DNA from: Winogradskyella epiphytica
GTDB lineage: Bacteria > Bacteroidota > Bacteroidia > Flavobacteriales > Flavobacteriaceae
Length of the DNA stretch: 64,000 bases
NCBI RefSeq assembly: GCF_003217215.1
Contig: NZ_QJTD01000002.1
Coordinates: 136,654-200,653 of the forward strand
Direction: 5' to 3'
The notes beneath the pieces are model-generated. The model had not been told where the DNA came from, made no database searches, and was given only the letters and a program-made list of their open reading frames with translations. Both the position numbers and the translations under genes were made by a program. The first letter of the stretch is position 1. The number at the start of each line of letters is the position of its first letter. Positions 33,853-43,761 of this stretch are shown in pieces.

Positions 33853-35567
33853 GACTGCAAGGAGCTTATATAGTACTGTGCCCAATCTTCAATTCGTTGT
33901 CCAAAACATTCCGAAATCGAATCCACACCAATAACACTACCCTTGGCCATTCTTCCCAAAATAGCTAATGGAATTTGAGGCTGGTTAGGTAATAGTTTTA
34001 TATAACCGTTTTTAGAAGTATGAACCCCAAACTCTGGATGGATTGGACGAATTAGCTCGTCGTGAAGCAACTGCTTAAAAATTGGACTTGTCGTGTTTAG
34101 TAATTTTGGCTCGTCCAAGACACTATTAATCATCATGGCGCAAATGGTAGAATCACCTTTATCATTTTTCATTCGCCATCCATCTGTCACTAAAGTGATA
34201 TCGGGATCTTTTATATAATCGAACGTTAAAATACCAACGTCTACCAAAGCTAAAATTTGTTGCATACTTTCAATTGGTGGTCCGTAAGAATAACGTTTGC
34301 TTCGATCGTTTAAACTTAAAACTTGTTCAATAATCTTTGTATCGACGTTTGCATGGGAAAACGCTTGATATAAGGTGGGCTGACAATGTCTCCAAACTTG
34401 TCCAATACAATAATCCAATGTTAAGGGTGCTTGGCCTAATGCCATGGCAATGTATCGCTCGATTAATGGATAAGTAGGAATTGATTCATCTTGAAGCAAG
34501 TGATGTGTATAGTTGATATCGTCAAGTAAATTAAGAATTATGACTTTAATTTCCGACTTAGTATGCGAATGAGGAATTGCTTTTTCTTTTAAATCTATAA
34601 ATATTCGAGCTGTAATCTCAGCAAATGGTTCTGTTAAAAAACGAATTGAATGCGTTGTACATGATGTTTTAGAAATAGCTTCAATTTCAGTCTTAAATTT
34701 GTTGAGTTCACCTATAGTAGGTGCAAACCAAGAATCAATAGCTTTATTTAGAGGTTTAGGGACCAATGGTAACCCATAAGAGGAGAATGGGATTAATTTT
34801 AAATTCTGCTCTTCGGATTTATCATATACCGTCTTAAGCGTACTACTATTAATGACTTTAAAGTCACCAAACTTATTAATACTTAGGTATCTCATAACAT
34901 CTATCATTGTTAATCCAAAGCCTCTAATTCCAATATTTATATCTGTATTATTTCTGATATCCTTTAGCTGACTAATGGGGTAGGTGTCTTCAATAAAAAA
35001 TAATTGATGGTCTTTTATGGAATGGTTTTGCCATCTTAGTATATCGTCTGAAAGTTGTGTGGGCTGATGACCAATAGTTAACAAAACATCATCGCTTGTC
35101 CAAGTAGAATCATTAGTACTGATATAAAACGAATTATTGTCGAAATTAATATTCTGTACTTCCGCATTAATAAAGTTAAAACTATCTAGGTTGATGAGCA
35201 CTTTTTCCATACTCTTATAACGCTCATGAAGATATTTACCCAGTTTATGACGTGGCGGAAACGTATCTATCGCTTTATCATGTTGCTCAATACGATACCA
35301 TGTACTGTAAGAAGGAAACTCTTCAATAGTACAATTGCCATAAGTAATTTGTGACCTCGAAGTTACTCTTCCTAATCCTCGTTCGGAGGTGTTTGTCCAA
35401 TTTGAATCAGGTTGTTTACTATGCCAAACCTGTCCAGCTCCAGGTTGATCTGATGGTTCAAAAACTCTGATACCGACTTGCAGCTGTAATTGACCTAAGT
35501 GCATTAGAAGGTTTTCTAATGCATAGAGTCCTCGTGGGCCCATACCAATTATTGCGAGTTGTTTCAT
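33849..35567 (-). CDS. FAD/NAD(P)-binding protein, tandem paralogue A
   Basis: 572 residues from the ATG at 35567 (ATG at 35573 adds two). The dinucleotide-binding motif LAIIGMGPRGLYALENLL replaces the usual GxGxxG spacing with GMGPRG, as in the NAD_binding_9/HI0933-like FAD group. Also visible are PGAGQVWH, LTIGHQP, GIRGFGLTMIDV and a conserved C-terminal GRMAKGSVIGVD. It is roughly half identical to paralogue B along its whole length. The reaction is unknown; relatives are called FAD-dependent oxidoreductases. The hairpin just before its ATG resembles that before paralogue B. Confidence 0.78.
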   Translation of the reverse strand: MKQLAIIGMGPRGLYALENLLMHLGQLQLQVGIRVFEPSDQPGAGQVWHSKQPDSNWTNTSERGLGRVTSRSQITYGNCTIEEFPSYSTWYRIEQHDKAIDTFPPRHKLGKYLHERYKSMEKVLINLDSFNFINAEVQNINFDNNSFYISTNDSTWTSDDVLLTIGHQPTQLSDDILRWQNHSIKDHQLFFIEDTYPISQLKDIRNNTDINIGIRGFGLTMIDVMRYLSINKFGDFKVINSSTLKTVYDKSEEQNLKLIPFSSYGLPLVPKPLNKAIDSWFAPTIGELNKFKTEIEAISKTSCTTHSIRFLTEPFAEITARIFIDLKEKAIPHSHTKSEIKVIILNLLDDINYTHHLLQDESIPTYPLIERYIAMALGQAPLTLDYCIGQVWRHCQPTLYQAFSHANVDTKIIEQVLSLNDRSKRYSYGPPIESMQQILALVDVGILTFDYIKDPDITLVTDGWRMKNDKGDSTICAMMINSVLDEPKLLNTTSPIFKQLLHDELIRPIHPEFGVHTSKNGYIKLLPNQPQIPLAILGRMAKGSVIGVDSISECFGQRIEDWAQYYISSLQS

Positions 35568-35587
35568 AACCATTAAAAATAATTAAA

Positions 35588-35605
35588 CCACCTCGTATAA
35601 GGTGG
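35588..35605 (-). promoter_or_regulatory. Conserved leader hairpin upstream of paralogue A
   Basis: CCACCT (35588-35593) pairs with AGGTGG (35600-35605) around a 6-nt loop. On the transcribed strand it is followed by TTTAATTATTTTT and then the ATG about 20 nt on. About 65 nt around it match the leader of paralogue B closely. It may be a terminator for gene B, an attenuator for gene A, or a duplication relic. Confidence 0.55.
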
Positions 35606-35663
35606 CTTTTTATAAAATATTTATAAGTAAGATATGATTTATTTTTTTGAGTTACAATATGTT

Positions 35664-37385
35664 CTATTCCTTTGAAATATTATGAACATACGATTTTGCC
35701 CAATCTTCAATTCGTGGACCAAAGCATTCTAATATCGCATCTACACCAATGACGCTTCCTTTGGCTAATCGTCCTAGAACAGCAATGTTTGGATGAGAGC
35801 CTTCAAGTTCAGAGTTCACATAACCATCTTTAGATGTTTCAATGCCCAATTTCGAATGTATTGGTTTTATTAAATCATTGTTTAAAAGATCTTTTATTAA
35901 AGATGTATTTACATCGAGTAGTTTTGGCGCATCTAAAACACTATTAATGATTACAGAACAGGTTTCAGATTTACCTTGGGAATTTTCAAATTTCCATCCC
36001 TCATCGACCATTTCTATATTTGGATCTTTAATAAAGTCTAGATTTAAAATATCAGCATCGACTAAGGCTAAAACCTGTTGCATACTCTCAATTGGTGGCC
36101 CATAGGAGAAGCGCTTACTAAATTCATCTAAGGCTATTACGGTTTCAATAATTTCGTTATTCACCTTCGCATGAGAAAAGGCTTTGTACAATGTAGGTTG
36201 ACAATGACGCCAAACTTGACCAATACAATAGTCTAATGTTATAGGCGATTTACCTAAAGCCATATTTACATAGTGCTGAATTAAATGGTATGGAGCTAAA
36301 GTTTCATCTTGAAAAAGTGAATGTGAAAATTCTTCATCTTTCGACCAGTTTAAAACAACCGATTCTAATTGTTCAGCATTCAATTCATGCTGAATAGCTT
36401 TGTCTTTTAAGTCTAAAAATATTCGTGCTGTAATTTTAGCAAAAGGTTTCATTAGAAAAGCGATGGAATTGACATCATTATTTTTACGTGAAACCTTTTC
36501 AACTTCAGACTTAAATTGTTCGATTTCCTTAGAACTTGGCTTGTACCAATTATCTATACTTTCATTTAGTGGTTTAGGCACCATGGGCAATCCATCTAAA
36601 GAAAACGGAATCAATTTTAAGTGTTGCTCTTTAGTTTTATAGTAAACCGTTTCAAAAGTGGAACTATCAATTACCTTAAAATTTCCATAATTATTGATTG
36701 TAAGATAACGCATCACATCAATCATCGCTAGACCATAACCTCTAATGCCAATATAGGATATAAAATTATTTTTTAAATGTTTAAACTGTTGTAGAGGATA
36801 GGGGTCTGTATAAAGTTCTCGTTTCGGACTGTTCTTGGTATGGGATGTCCAACTCTCTAACTGGTCATCTAATTCTGTCGATTGATGACCAATGCTAAGA
36901 AGAACATCATCGCAGATATAAGTGTTACTAGCTGTAAGAATTTTAATATGACTGCTTTCAATATCTAACCTCAGAACTTTAGAAGCTATAAGCTGGTTGG
37001 ATTTAGAGGTATTAAGTGCCTTATGTAAAGAATTAAACCGTTCATGGAGATACTTACCCAATTTTTTTCTTGCAGGAAAGGTATCAGGATTGGTTGCTGC
37101 TTGAGAAAATTGGGACCATTCGTGATAGGAAGGGAAGGCTTCAATGAAGATATTATCATATTTTATTTTAGGCCTTCCAACTATCCCAATTAACGCACGC
37201 TCAGTGATGTTCATCCAATTAGAGTCTGATTGATTAATGTGCCAAACATGACCAGCACCTGGATTATCCGACAGTTCAAAAAGAAGAATCTCTATATTTT
37301 TATTTGCTTTCTCTAATTCGATAAGTAAATTTTCTAAAGCATAAAGACCTCTAGGTCCTATTCCTATAATAGCAAGTTTTTTCAT
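35664..37385 (-). CDS. FAD/NAD(P)-binding protein, tandem paralogue B
   Basis: 573 residues from the ATG at 37385. It has the same motifs as its neighbour: LAIIGIGPRGLYALENLL, PGAGHVWH, LSIGHQS, GIRGYGLAMIDVMRYL, LDYCIGQVWRHCQPTLY and GRLAKGSVIGVD. The longer frame to 37409 would start at a GTG inside the hairpin stem and add eight hydrophobic residues absent from paralogue A, so I reject it. Full-length similarity and identical orientation show a tandem duplication. Function unknown. Confidence 0.78.
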   Translation of the reverse strand: MKKLAIIGIGPRGLYALENLLIELEKANKNIEILLFELSDNPGAGHVWHINQSDSNWMNITERALIGIVGRPKIKYDNIFIEAFPSYHEWSQFSQAATNPDTFPARKKLGKYLHERFNSLHKALNTSKSNQLIASKVLRLDIESSHIKILTASNTYICDDVLLSIGHQSTELDDQLESWTSHTKNSPKRELYTDPYPLQQFKHLKNNFISYIGIRGYGLAMIDVMRYLTINNYGNFKVIDSSTFETVYYKTKEQHLKLIPFSLDGLPMVPKPLNESIDNWYKPSSKEIEQFKSEVEKVSRKNNDVNSIAFLMKPFAKITARIFLDLKDKAIQHELNAEQLESVVLNWSKDEEFSHSLFQDETLAPYHLIQHYVNMALGKSPITLDYCIGQVWRHCQPTLYKAFSHAKVNNEIIETVIALDEFSKRFSYGPPIESMQQVLALVDADILNLDFIKDPNIEMVDEGWKFENSQGKSETCSVIINSVLDAPKLLDVNTSLIKDLLNNDLIKPIHSKLGIETSKDGYVNSELEGSHPNIAVLGRLAKGSVIGVDAILECFGPRIEDWAKSYVHNISKE

Positions 37386-37398
37386 AAGTATTAAAAAT

Positions 37399-37429
37399 AA
37401 AAAAACCACCTCGTTAAAGGTGGTTTTTT
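37399..37429. terminator. Terminator-like hairpin between beta-barrel gene and paralogue B
   Basis: The 7-bp stem ACCACCT/AGGTGGT (37405-37411 with 37418-37424) has A- and T-runs on both sides. It can end transcription of the outer-membrane protein gene. It also sits about 20 nt before the paralogue B ATG and matches the hairpin at 35588-35605. Confidence 0.75.
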
Positions 37430-37448
37430 ATTAAATATTTATTAAGTA

Positions 37449-37937
37449 TTAGAATTGATATCTTATTCCTAAAGCAATATCAAAATCTAAATCGTCATTA
37501 AAATCTCCGAATCCAAGCTCTGGTCTAAAGTCTAAAGATAGTAATAATGGAAAGTCAAAATTGTATTCAATTCCAATGTCACCTGCTAAAAACACAAAAG
37601 TTTCGTTATAATCATTTTTACCTTTGTAATCGTCATCATAGCCGAAAGAGCCAAGACCACCACCGGCTCCAGCATACCAGTTAAATCCACCGTCAATATT
37701 CCAAACCCATTGGTATAGACCGGCTAATTTAAAACCATCGTAATGTTTGCCATCTCTCCATCCTAAATCAATCTCTAATCTATTATTGTCACCCAATCCG
37801 CGTTGGTAAGAAACTTCTGTTCCAAAACCATCGCTGTCACCTATTCTTAATCCAATTGCATTCTTAGCTATTTCTTGAGCTGTAGTTACCGTTGTAAAAC
37901 CAATAAGTAGCGCACCTAATAAAAATAATTTCTTCAT
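37449..37937 (-). CDS. Small outer-membrane beta-barrel protein
   Basis: 162 residues with a signal peptide ending near residue 20 (TVTTAQ). It has alternating hydrophobic strands rich in Gly, Asp and aromatic residues, and the terminal Phe expected of outer-membrane barrels (GIRYQF). The size suggests an eight-stranded barrel of the OmpX/OmpW or opacity type. It has no enzyme motif; a structural or adhesin role is possible. It has its own promoter box (37999-38006). Confidence 0.75.
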   Translation of the reverse strand: MKKLFLLGALLIGFTTVTTAQEIAKNAIGLRIGDSDGFGTEVSYQRGLGDNNRLEIDLGWRDGKHYDGFKLAGLYQWVWNIDGGFNWYAGAGGGLGSFGYDDDYKGKNDYNETFVFLAGDIGIEYNFDFPLLLSLDFRPELGFGDFNDDLDFDIALGIRYQF

Positions 37938-37998
37938 AATAAAATTGAGTTTTAAATTTGTTAGTTATAGCAATATAAAATTGCTTCTTTTGTAAAGG

Positions 37999-38006
37999 CA
38001 AATTTA
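37999..38006 (-). promoter_or_regulatory. Candidate -7 box TAAATTTG for the beta-barrel gene
   Basis: This is a perfect TAnnTTTG match on the minus strand, about 60 nt before the ATG at 37937. Confidence 0.5.
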
Positions 38007-38077
38007 GATAATCTTTGAAAGATTAATCTTAATTTTAAGACAAAATTATAACTCGTTTCAACCTATTCTTAACCCTA

Positions 38078-41023
38078 ATGCACAACCTTGATCGCAGCGA
38101 ATTCATAAAATTAAAATCTTCCTTAGATGGCGAGTTGCATTCTGATGATTTAATGCGAAGAATTTATGCTACAGATGCTTCTGTTTACAGAAAACTACCT
38201 TTGGCTGTAGCTTACCCAAAAAACAAAGAAGATATAAAGCGGCTTATTCATTTTGCAAAACAATATAAGACCTCTTTAATTCCAAGAACAGCAGGTACAT
38301 CTTTAGCCGGTCAATGTGTTGGAGATGGCATTGTTGTCGATGTCTCGAAGCATTTCACAAGAATTTTAAATATTGATGAGACTAAAAAAACAGTAAACGT
38401 ACAGCCCGGAGTTGTCAGAGATGAGTTAAACAATTACTTAAAACCCTTCGGTTTGTTTTTTGGCCCAAACACATCAACCTCTAATCGCTGCATGATTGGT
38501 GGGATGGTTGGTAATAATTCATCTGGTACCACATCCATACAATATGGAGTAACACGTGATAAAGTATTAAATCTAAAAACCTTATTAAGTGACGGAAGTG
38601 AAGTTGAGTTTAGTTCTCTAACTATAGAAGAATTTCAGAGTAAATTAGAGTTAACCACACTTGAAGGTGATATTTATAGGACAATTTATGATGAACTAAA
38701 GTCTAAAACTACTCAAGACCAAATTAAACATAGCTTTCCAAAACCAAGCATACATAGAAGAAATACAGGATACGCTATTGACGAACTAATTAAGTCTAAT
38801 GTGCTTCAATATTCAACTTCTGACTCGTCTGTTGGTCCTGAATTCAATATGTGTCAGCTTTTATCTGGAAGCGAAGGAACTTTAGCCTTTACCACAGAAA
38901 TCACTTTACAATTAGATGATTTACCGCCCACTAAAAGTGCGATGATTGCCCTTCATTTTGATAGCATAGAAACTTGTTTAAAATCGGTTTCTCATGTTAT
39001 GAAACATCATTTACATACCTGCGAAATGATGGATGATTCCATTTTGAATCTGACAAAACATAATAAAACTCAACAAGAAAACCGGTCTTTTATTCAAGGA
39101 AATCCTGTAGCTATCTTAATGTGTGAGTTAAAAGCTGAAACCTCCGAAGAACTTCAAGATCAAATAGAGTCGTTTTTACAAACAGTTAAAGAAATAAACC
39201 TCAGTTTTGCTAATCCTGTACTAAAAGGAGAAGAGATTGATAAAGCGATTGAGCTAAGGAAAGCCGGCTTGGGGCTTTTAGGTAATATTATAGGTGATAA
39301 AAAAGCAGTGGCATGTATTGAAGATACGGCAGTTGCTTTAGAAGATTTAGACGCATATATCTCGGAGTTTACTAACTTGATGAAGTCTTTCAATCAAAAA
39401 GCTGTTTATTACGCCCATGCTGGTGCAGGAGAGTTGCACTTAAGACCAATTCTAGATTTGAAGCAGTCGGAAGACGTTATTCTTTTTAGGAAAATCACAA
39501 CGGCAGTTGCTCAATTAGTAAAAAAATATAATGGCTCAATGTCAGGTGAACATGGAGATGGCATTGTAAGAGCAGAATTTATTCCGTTAATGATAGGTGA
39601 AGAAAATTATCAAATTTTAAAACGAATAAAATCAGCTTTCGATCCTGAAAACATATTCAATCCAGGGAAAATAGTAGAAGCTTATCCTATGGATGAGAGC
39701 CTTCGTTATAAGGTAGATAGAAAAGAACCTCAGATTGAAACCCTTTTAGACTTTTCTAGCGCTCAAGGAATTTTACGAGAAGCTGAAAAATGCAATGGAT
39801 CTGGCGACTGTAGAAAGTTACCTGAATTTGGAGGCACTATGTGTCCGAGTTATAGAGCAACCAGAAACGAAAAAGATACAACGAGAGCTAGGGCAAATGC
39901 CTTACGTGACTATCTTACAAATTCAGAAAAAGCAAATAAGTTCAATCATACGGAATTGAAAGACGTTTTCGAATTATGCTTGAGTTGTAAAGCTTGCGCA
40001 TCTGAGTGTCCAAGTAGTGTAGATGTTGCAAGTTTAAAAGCAGAGTTTTTATACCAATATCAAAAGGTAAATGGGGTTTCTTTACGCACTAAATTATTTG
40101 CGTATAATAACAAAATTAATGGCTATATAAGTCAATTTCCTAAGCTATCAAACTTTATGTTTTCGAACCAAATTACAGGTTCAATTATTAAATCCATTGG
40201 AGGCGTCGCAAGAGAAAGGAATCTACCTTTAATTTCAAGTAGAAGTTTAAGTAAAATATTAGAAAAAACTAAACAAGAGAAAGTTAAACAAAACTATATA
40301 AAAGAAGTTTATTTATTCAATGATGAATTCACCAATCATTTAGACACTCAAATTGGGCTTGATGCTATAGAGCTTTTAAATGCCTTGAATTATAAAGTTA
40401 CTATCATTTCGCATTCAGAATCTGGACGCGCCATGTTGTCTAAAGGACTACTTGAAGACGCCAAAAAAGTTGCGAATGAAAACGTTTCAAAATTCAACAA
40501 TATTATAACAGAAAACACGCCTTTAATCGGTATTGAGCCTTCGGCTATTTTAACCTTTAAGGATGAGTATATTCGACTTGCAGATAATAAGGAGTCCGCT
40601 AAATTAATAGCAAAGCACACCTATTTGATTGAAGAATTTATTCAACAGGAAATCCAAAATGGAAACATTCGTTCGGAGCAATTTACAACAGAGGCAAGAG
40701 CTATTAAATTTCATGGACACTGTCATCAAAAAGCATTATCTAATCAGAAGTCTAGCTTTGATATACTTAATTTACCAAAAAACTATAAAGTGACTATTAT
40801 TCCTAGTGGTTGTTGTGGGATGGCTGGAAGTTTTGGTTACGAGAAAGAGCATTATGAAGTGAGTATGCAGATTGGAGAGCAAACACTTTTTCCTGCGATT
40901 AGAAAAGCCTCTGAAGACACAATTATCGCTGCAAACGGAACGAGTTGTAGACATCAAATAGCAGATGGAACAAACCGAAAAGCCGTACATCCTGTATCTA
41001 TTCTTAGAGAAGCTTTACTCTAA
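38078..41023 (+). CDS. FAD-linked oxidase fused to 4Fe-4S/CCG domains (D-lactate dehydrogenase-like)
   Basis: 981 residues joining a GlcD/Dld-like flavoprotein to a GlpC-like iron-sulfur part. The FAD_binding_4 motif PRTAGTSLAGQCVGDG and FAD-oxidase_C motifs AHAGAGELHLRP and GEHGDGIVRAEF come first. FeS ligands CNGSGDC and CLSCKACASECP (around 650) follow, then a CCG domain with FHGHCHQ and GCCGMAGSFG. An earlier position expected to hold a second CCG reads SESGRAMLSKG, so that copy is degenerate. It probably oxidises a 2-hydroxy acid such as D-lactate and passes electrons to menaquinone. Substrate uncertain. Confidence 0.86.
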   Translation: MHNLDRSEFIKLKSSLDGELHSDDLMRRIYATDASVYRKLPLAVAYPKNKEDIKRLIHFAKQYKTSLIPRTAGTSLAGQCVGDGIVVDVSKHFTRILNIDETKKTVNVQPGVVRDELNNYLKPFGLFFGPNTSTSNRCMIGGMVGNNSSGTTSIQYGVTRDKVLNLKTLLSDGSEVEFSSLTIEEFQSKLELTTLEGDIYRTIYDELKSKTTQDQIKHSFPKPSIHRRNTGYAIDELIKSNVLQYSTSDSSVGPEFNMCQLLSGSEGTLAFTTEITLQLDDLPPTKSAMIALHFDSIETCLKSVSHVMKHHLHTCEMMDDSILNLTKHNKTQQENRSFIQGNPVAILMCELKAETSEELQDQIESFLQTVKEINLSFANPVLKGEEIDKAIELRKAGLGLLGNIIGDKKAVACIEDTAVALEDLDAYISEFTNLMKSFNQKAVYYAHAGAGELHLRPILDLKQSEDVILFRKITTAVAQLVKKYNGSMSGEHGDGIVRAEFIPLMIGEENYQILKRIKSAFDPENIFNPGKIVEAYPMDESLRYKVDRKEPQIETLLDFSSAQGILREAEKCNGSGDCRKLPEFGGTMCPSYRATRNEKDTTRARANALRDYLTNSEKANKFNHTELKDVFELCLSCKACASECPSSVDVASLKAEFLYQYQKVNGVSLRTKLFAYNNKINGYISQFPKLSNFMFSNQITGSIIKSIGGVARERNLPLISSRSLSKILEKTKQEKVKQNYIKEVYLFNDEFTNHLDTQIGLDAIELLNALNYKVTIISHSESGRAMLSKGLLEDAKKVANENVSKFNNIITENTPLIGIEPSAILTFKDEYIRLADNKESAKLIAKHTYLIEEFIQQEIQNGNIRSEQFTTEARAIKFHGHCHQKALSNQKSSFDILNLPKNYKVTIIPSGCCGMAGSFGYEKEHYEVSMQIGEQTLFPAIRKASEDTIIAANGTSCRHQIADGTNRKAVHPVSILREALL

Positions 41024-41085
41024 AATCCGCATTTGGATTTTCATTTTTATAATAATACAATTACATTAGCGTAAATTAAACCTTA

Positions 41086-42156
41086 ATGGCTGGAAATTCT
41101 TACGGAAAATTATTCAAACTGACCACTTTTGGAGAATCTCATGGAGTTGCGATTGGTGGAGTTATCGACGGTTGTCCTTCAGGACTAAAACTCGATTTTG
41201 AAGAAATTCAAAATGAATTAGACCGAAGAAAACCAGGTCAATCTAAAATCGTTACACAGAGAAAAGAATCGGATCTCGTAGAGTTCTATTCTGGTATATT
41301 TGAAGGAGTTACAACAGGTACTCCAATAGGTTTTGTGATTAAAAACACCAATCAAAAACCAAAAGACTATTCTCATATCAAAGATGTTTACCGTCCAAGC
41401 CATGCTGATTATACTTATGAAAAAAAGTATGGCATCAGAGATTATAGAGGAGGAGGACGAAGTTCTGCACGCGAAACAGCAACTCGAGTCGTTGCAGGAG
41501 CCATTGCTAAACAATTCCTTTCTAACATTAAAATAAATGCGTTCACCTCTTCAGTAGGTGAAATTTTTATTGATAAACCTTACCAAGAACTAGATTTTAG
41601 CAAAACAGAATCCAATGTCATTCGTTGTCCGGATGAAGCGACAGCCGCAAAAATGATCGCTAAGGTTGAAGAGATTAAAAAACAAGGAGACACTATAGGA
41701 GGAACTGTTACATGCGTTATTCAAAATGTTCCTGTAGGATTGGGAGAACCGGTGTTTGATAAACTTCATGCCGAGCTTGGAAAAGCAATGCTATCTATCA
41801 ACGCCGTTAAAGGGTTTGAATATGGAAGTGGGTTTTGTGGAGCGAAAATGAAAGGTAGTGAGCACAACGATTTGTTCAATGTCAATGGAACCACGAAAAC
41901 CAACTTATCGGGAGGCATTCAGGGAGGGATTTCTAACGGCATGGACATTTACTTTAGAGTGGCTTTTAAACCTGTAGCTACTGTTCTTCAAAAGCAAGAA
42001 GCATTAAATAGCTCCGGTGAATTAGTAGAAATGCAAGGAAAAGGAAGACATGATCCATGTGTAGTCCCAAGAGCTGTTCCTATAGTAGAAGCTATGGCAG
42101 CACTAGTTTTAGCAGACTTTACACTCTTGCGTAGACAAGAGACTCAAAATTGGTAA
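41086..42156 (+). CDS. aroC: Chorismate synthase
   Basis: 356 residues. This reduced-FMN-dependent enzyme forms chorismate from EPSP, the last shikimate step and the source of the MenF substrate. Signatures are [24 protein letters not shown], the [19 protein letters not shown] segment, and the C-terminal [14 protein letters not shown]. The length is standard. It stands alone between the lactate dehydrogenase-like gene and the symporter. Confidence 0.97.
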   Translation: MAGNSYGKLFKLTTFGESHGVAIGGVIDGCPSGLKLDFEEIQNELDRRKPGQSKIVTQRKESDLVEFYSGIFEGVTTGTPIGFVIKNTNQKPKDYSHIKDVYRPSHADYTYEKKYGIRDYRGGGRSSARETATRVVAGAIAKQFLSNIKINAFTSSVGEIFIDKPYQELDFSKTESNVIRCPDEATAAKMIAKVEEIKKQGDTIGGTVTCVIQNVPVGLGEPVFDKLHAELGKAMLSINAVKGFEYGSGFCGAKMKGSEHNDLFNVNGTTKTNLSGGIQGGISNGMDIYFRVAFKPVATVLQKQEALNSSGELVEMQGKGRHDPCVVPRAVPIVEAMAALVLADFTLLRRQETQNW

Positions 42157-42250
42157 TTAGAATATTGATTATAGGTTAAACTCAAAAGTATTTATTTTAC
42201 AAAACACTAATAATTAATTAAAAACTTTCTTGTTTTAACGAGAATAACAT

Positions 42251-43696
42251 ATGAAGAAAATAGCATTACACTGGAAGATTATTATAGGAATGGTACTCGG
42301 AATCATTTGGGCTTTAGTTTCTAGCTCAATGGGATGGAGTGAATTTACTATTAATTGGATTGATCCATTTGGAACTATATTTATAAATTTGTTGAAGTTA
42401 ATAGCAGTTCCATTAGTGTTGTTTTCAATTATTGGAGGTGTTGCAAATATTGGTGATCCTAAGAGTTTAGGTAGAATGGGTGGTAAAACTTTAGGTATTT
42501 ATTTACTCACAACCATTATGGCTATCTCTCTAGGCTTAGTCTTGGTTAATTTTATTAAGCCAGGAGAACTTATCGATGAACAAAGCAGAATAGACAACAG
42601 AATAAGCTATGAAATTTGGGCAGATGATGAAGGACATGTGATAAAAGATGGCATCAATTATCTTCAGCAACCAGAATTTATGGAGCGTGCTCAAGAAATT
42701 TCAGAATTATCGAATAGTGAACTTCAAGAAGCCGCAGTACAAGATAAAATGGAAACGGTAAAAAAACGAAAAGAAACCTCACCTTTACAGCCTTTAGTAG
42801 ACATTGTTCCTAGTAACTTTTTTCATTCACTTTCCGATAATGGTTTAATGTTGCAAATCATATTTTTCGCGGTATTCTTTGGTGTTTGTCTCTTATTTAT
42901 TCCTTCAGAAAAATCACATCCCGTTTTAAAATTAGTAGATGGTGTCAATGAAGTGTTTTTAAAAATGGTGGACATTGTAATGCAGGCTGCACCATTTTTT
43001 GTATTCGCTCTGTTAGCGGGAGTAGTAAGTAAAATGGCAGGTAATGACATTGGTAAGGTACTAGAAATCTTTAAAGGCTTAAGTTGGTATTCTCTGACCG
43101 TATTATTAGGCTTGCTATTAATGATTTTTGTGGTTTATCCGGCAGTATTAAAATTGTTCGTCAAAAAAATATCTTACAAAGGCTTCTTTAAAGCCATGAG
43201 TCCAGCGCAAACGCTAGCATTTTCTACATCGAGTAGTGCTGCAACACTTCCTGTAACCATGGAGTGTGTAGAGCAAAACTTAGGTGTGGATAAGAAAGTG
43301 AGTAGTTTTGTTTTACCTATTGGTGCCACCGTAAATATGGATGGAACGAGTATGTATCAAGCCATAGCTGTGGTGTTTTTAGCACAAATGCACATGATAG
43401 ACCTAACTATTGGTCAACAAATAACTGTTGTTTTAACAGCCACTTTAGCATCTATTGGTTCGGCAGCGGTGCCTAGTGCCGGATTAGTCATGTTAATTAT
43501 AGTTCTTAGTTCTGTGGGTCTTAATCCTGCTTGGATAGCTATTATTTTTCCGGTTGACAGAATTTTAGACATGTTTAGAACGGTTGTAAATGTTACAGGG
43601 GATGCTACAGTTTGTTCTATCATTGCAGATGGAGAAAATCTCTTGGATTATAAAGAACACGAAAATCCAACAGAGACCTTTGATTTAGACTCATAA
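42251..43696 (+). CDS. Dicarboxylate/amino acid:cation symporter (DAACS, GltP-like)
   Basis: A 481-residue inner-membrane Na+ or H+-coupled importer of glutamate, aspartate or C4-dicarboxylates. The hairpin loop motif AFSTSSSAATLPVTME, the NMDGT motif (ATVNMDGTSMYQA) and the DRILDMFRTVVNVTGD helix are intact. Between helices 3 and 4 (about residues 105-180) there is a long charged, soluble insertion not found in short bacterial GltP. It precedes the glutathione-synthetase-like operon by 65 nt and might supply it with glutamate; that link is inference. Confidence 0.92.
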   Translation: MKKIALHWKIIIGMVLGIIWALVSSSMGWSEFTINWIDPFGTIFINLLKLIAVPLVLFSIIGGVANIGDPKSLGRMGGKTLGIYLLTTIMAISLGLVLVNFIKPGELIDEQSRIDNRISYEIWADDEGHVIKDGINYLQQPEFMERAQEISELSNSELQEAAVQDKMETVKKRKETSPLQPLVDIVPSNFFHSLSDNGLMLQIIFFAVFFGVCLLFIPSEKSHPVLKLVDGVNEVFLKMVDIVMQAAPFFVFALLAGVVSKMAGNDIGKVLEIFKGLSWYSLTVLLGLLLMIFVVYPAVLKLFVKKISYKGFFKAMSPAQTLAFSTSSSAATLPVTMECVEQNLGVDKKVSSFVLPIGATVNMDGTSMYQAIAVVFLAQMHMIDLTIGQQITVVLTATLASIGSAAVPSAGLVMLIIVLSSVGLNPAWIAIIFPVDRILDMFRTVVNVTGDATVCSIIADGENLLDYKEHENPTETFDLDS

Positions 43697-43761
43697 ATCA
43701 CGCAATTGCTAATTAATGAGAAAATATTTTTAACTTTAAAGAAACAATTAAACCTTAACGC

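Noticed and set aside
36400..36642. Plus-strand ORF inside FAD paralogue B
   Set aside because: Shadow frame: no promoter, and the minus-strand gene is clearly coding with a paralogue conserving its frame.
41218..41514. Minus-strand ORF inside aroC
   Set aside because: It is a shadow frame of a highly conserved gene, with Ser/Cys-rich nonsense composition.
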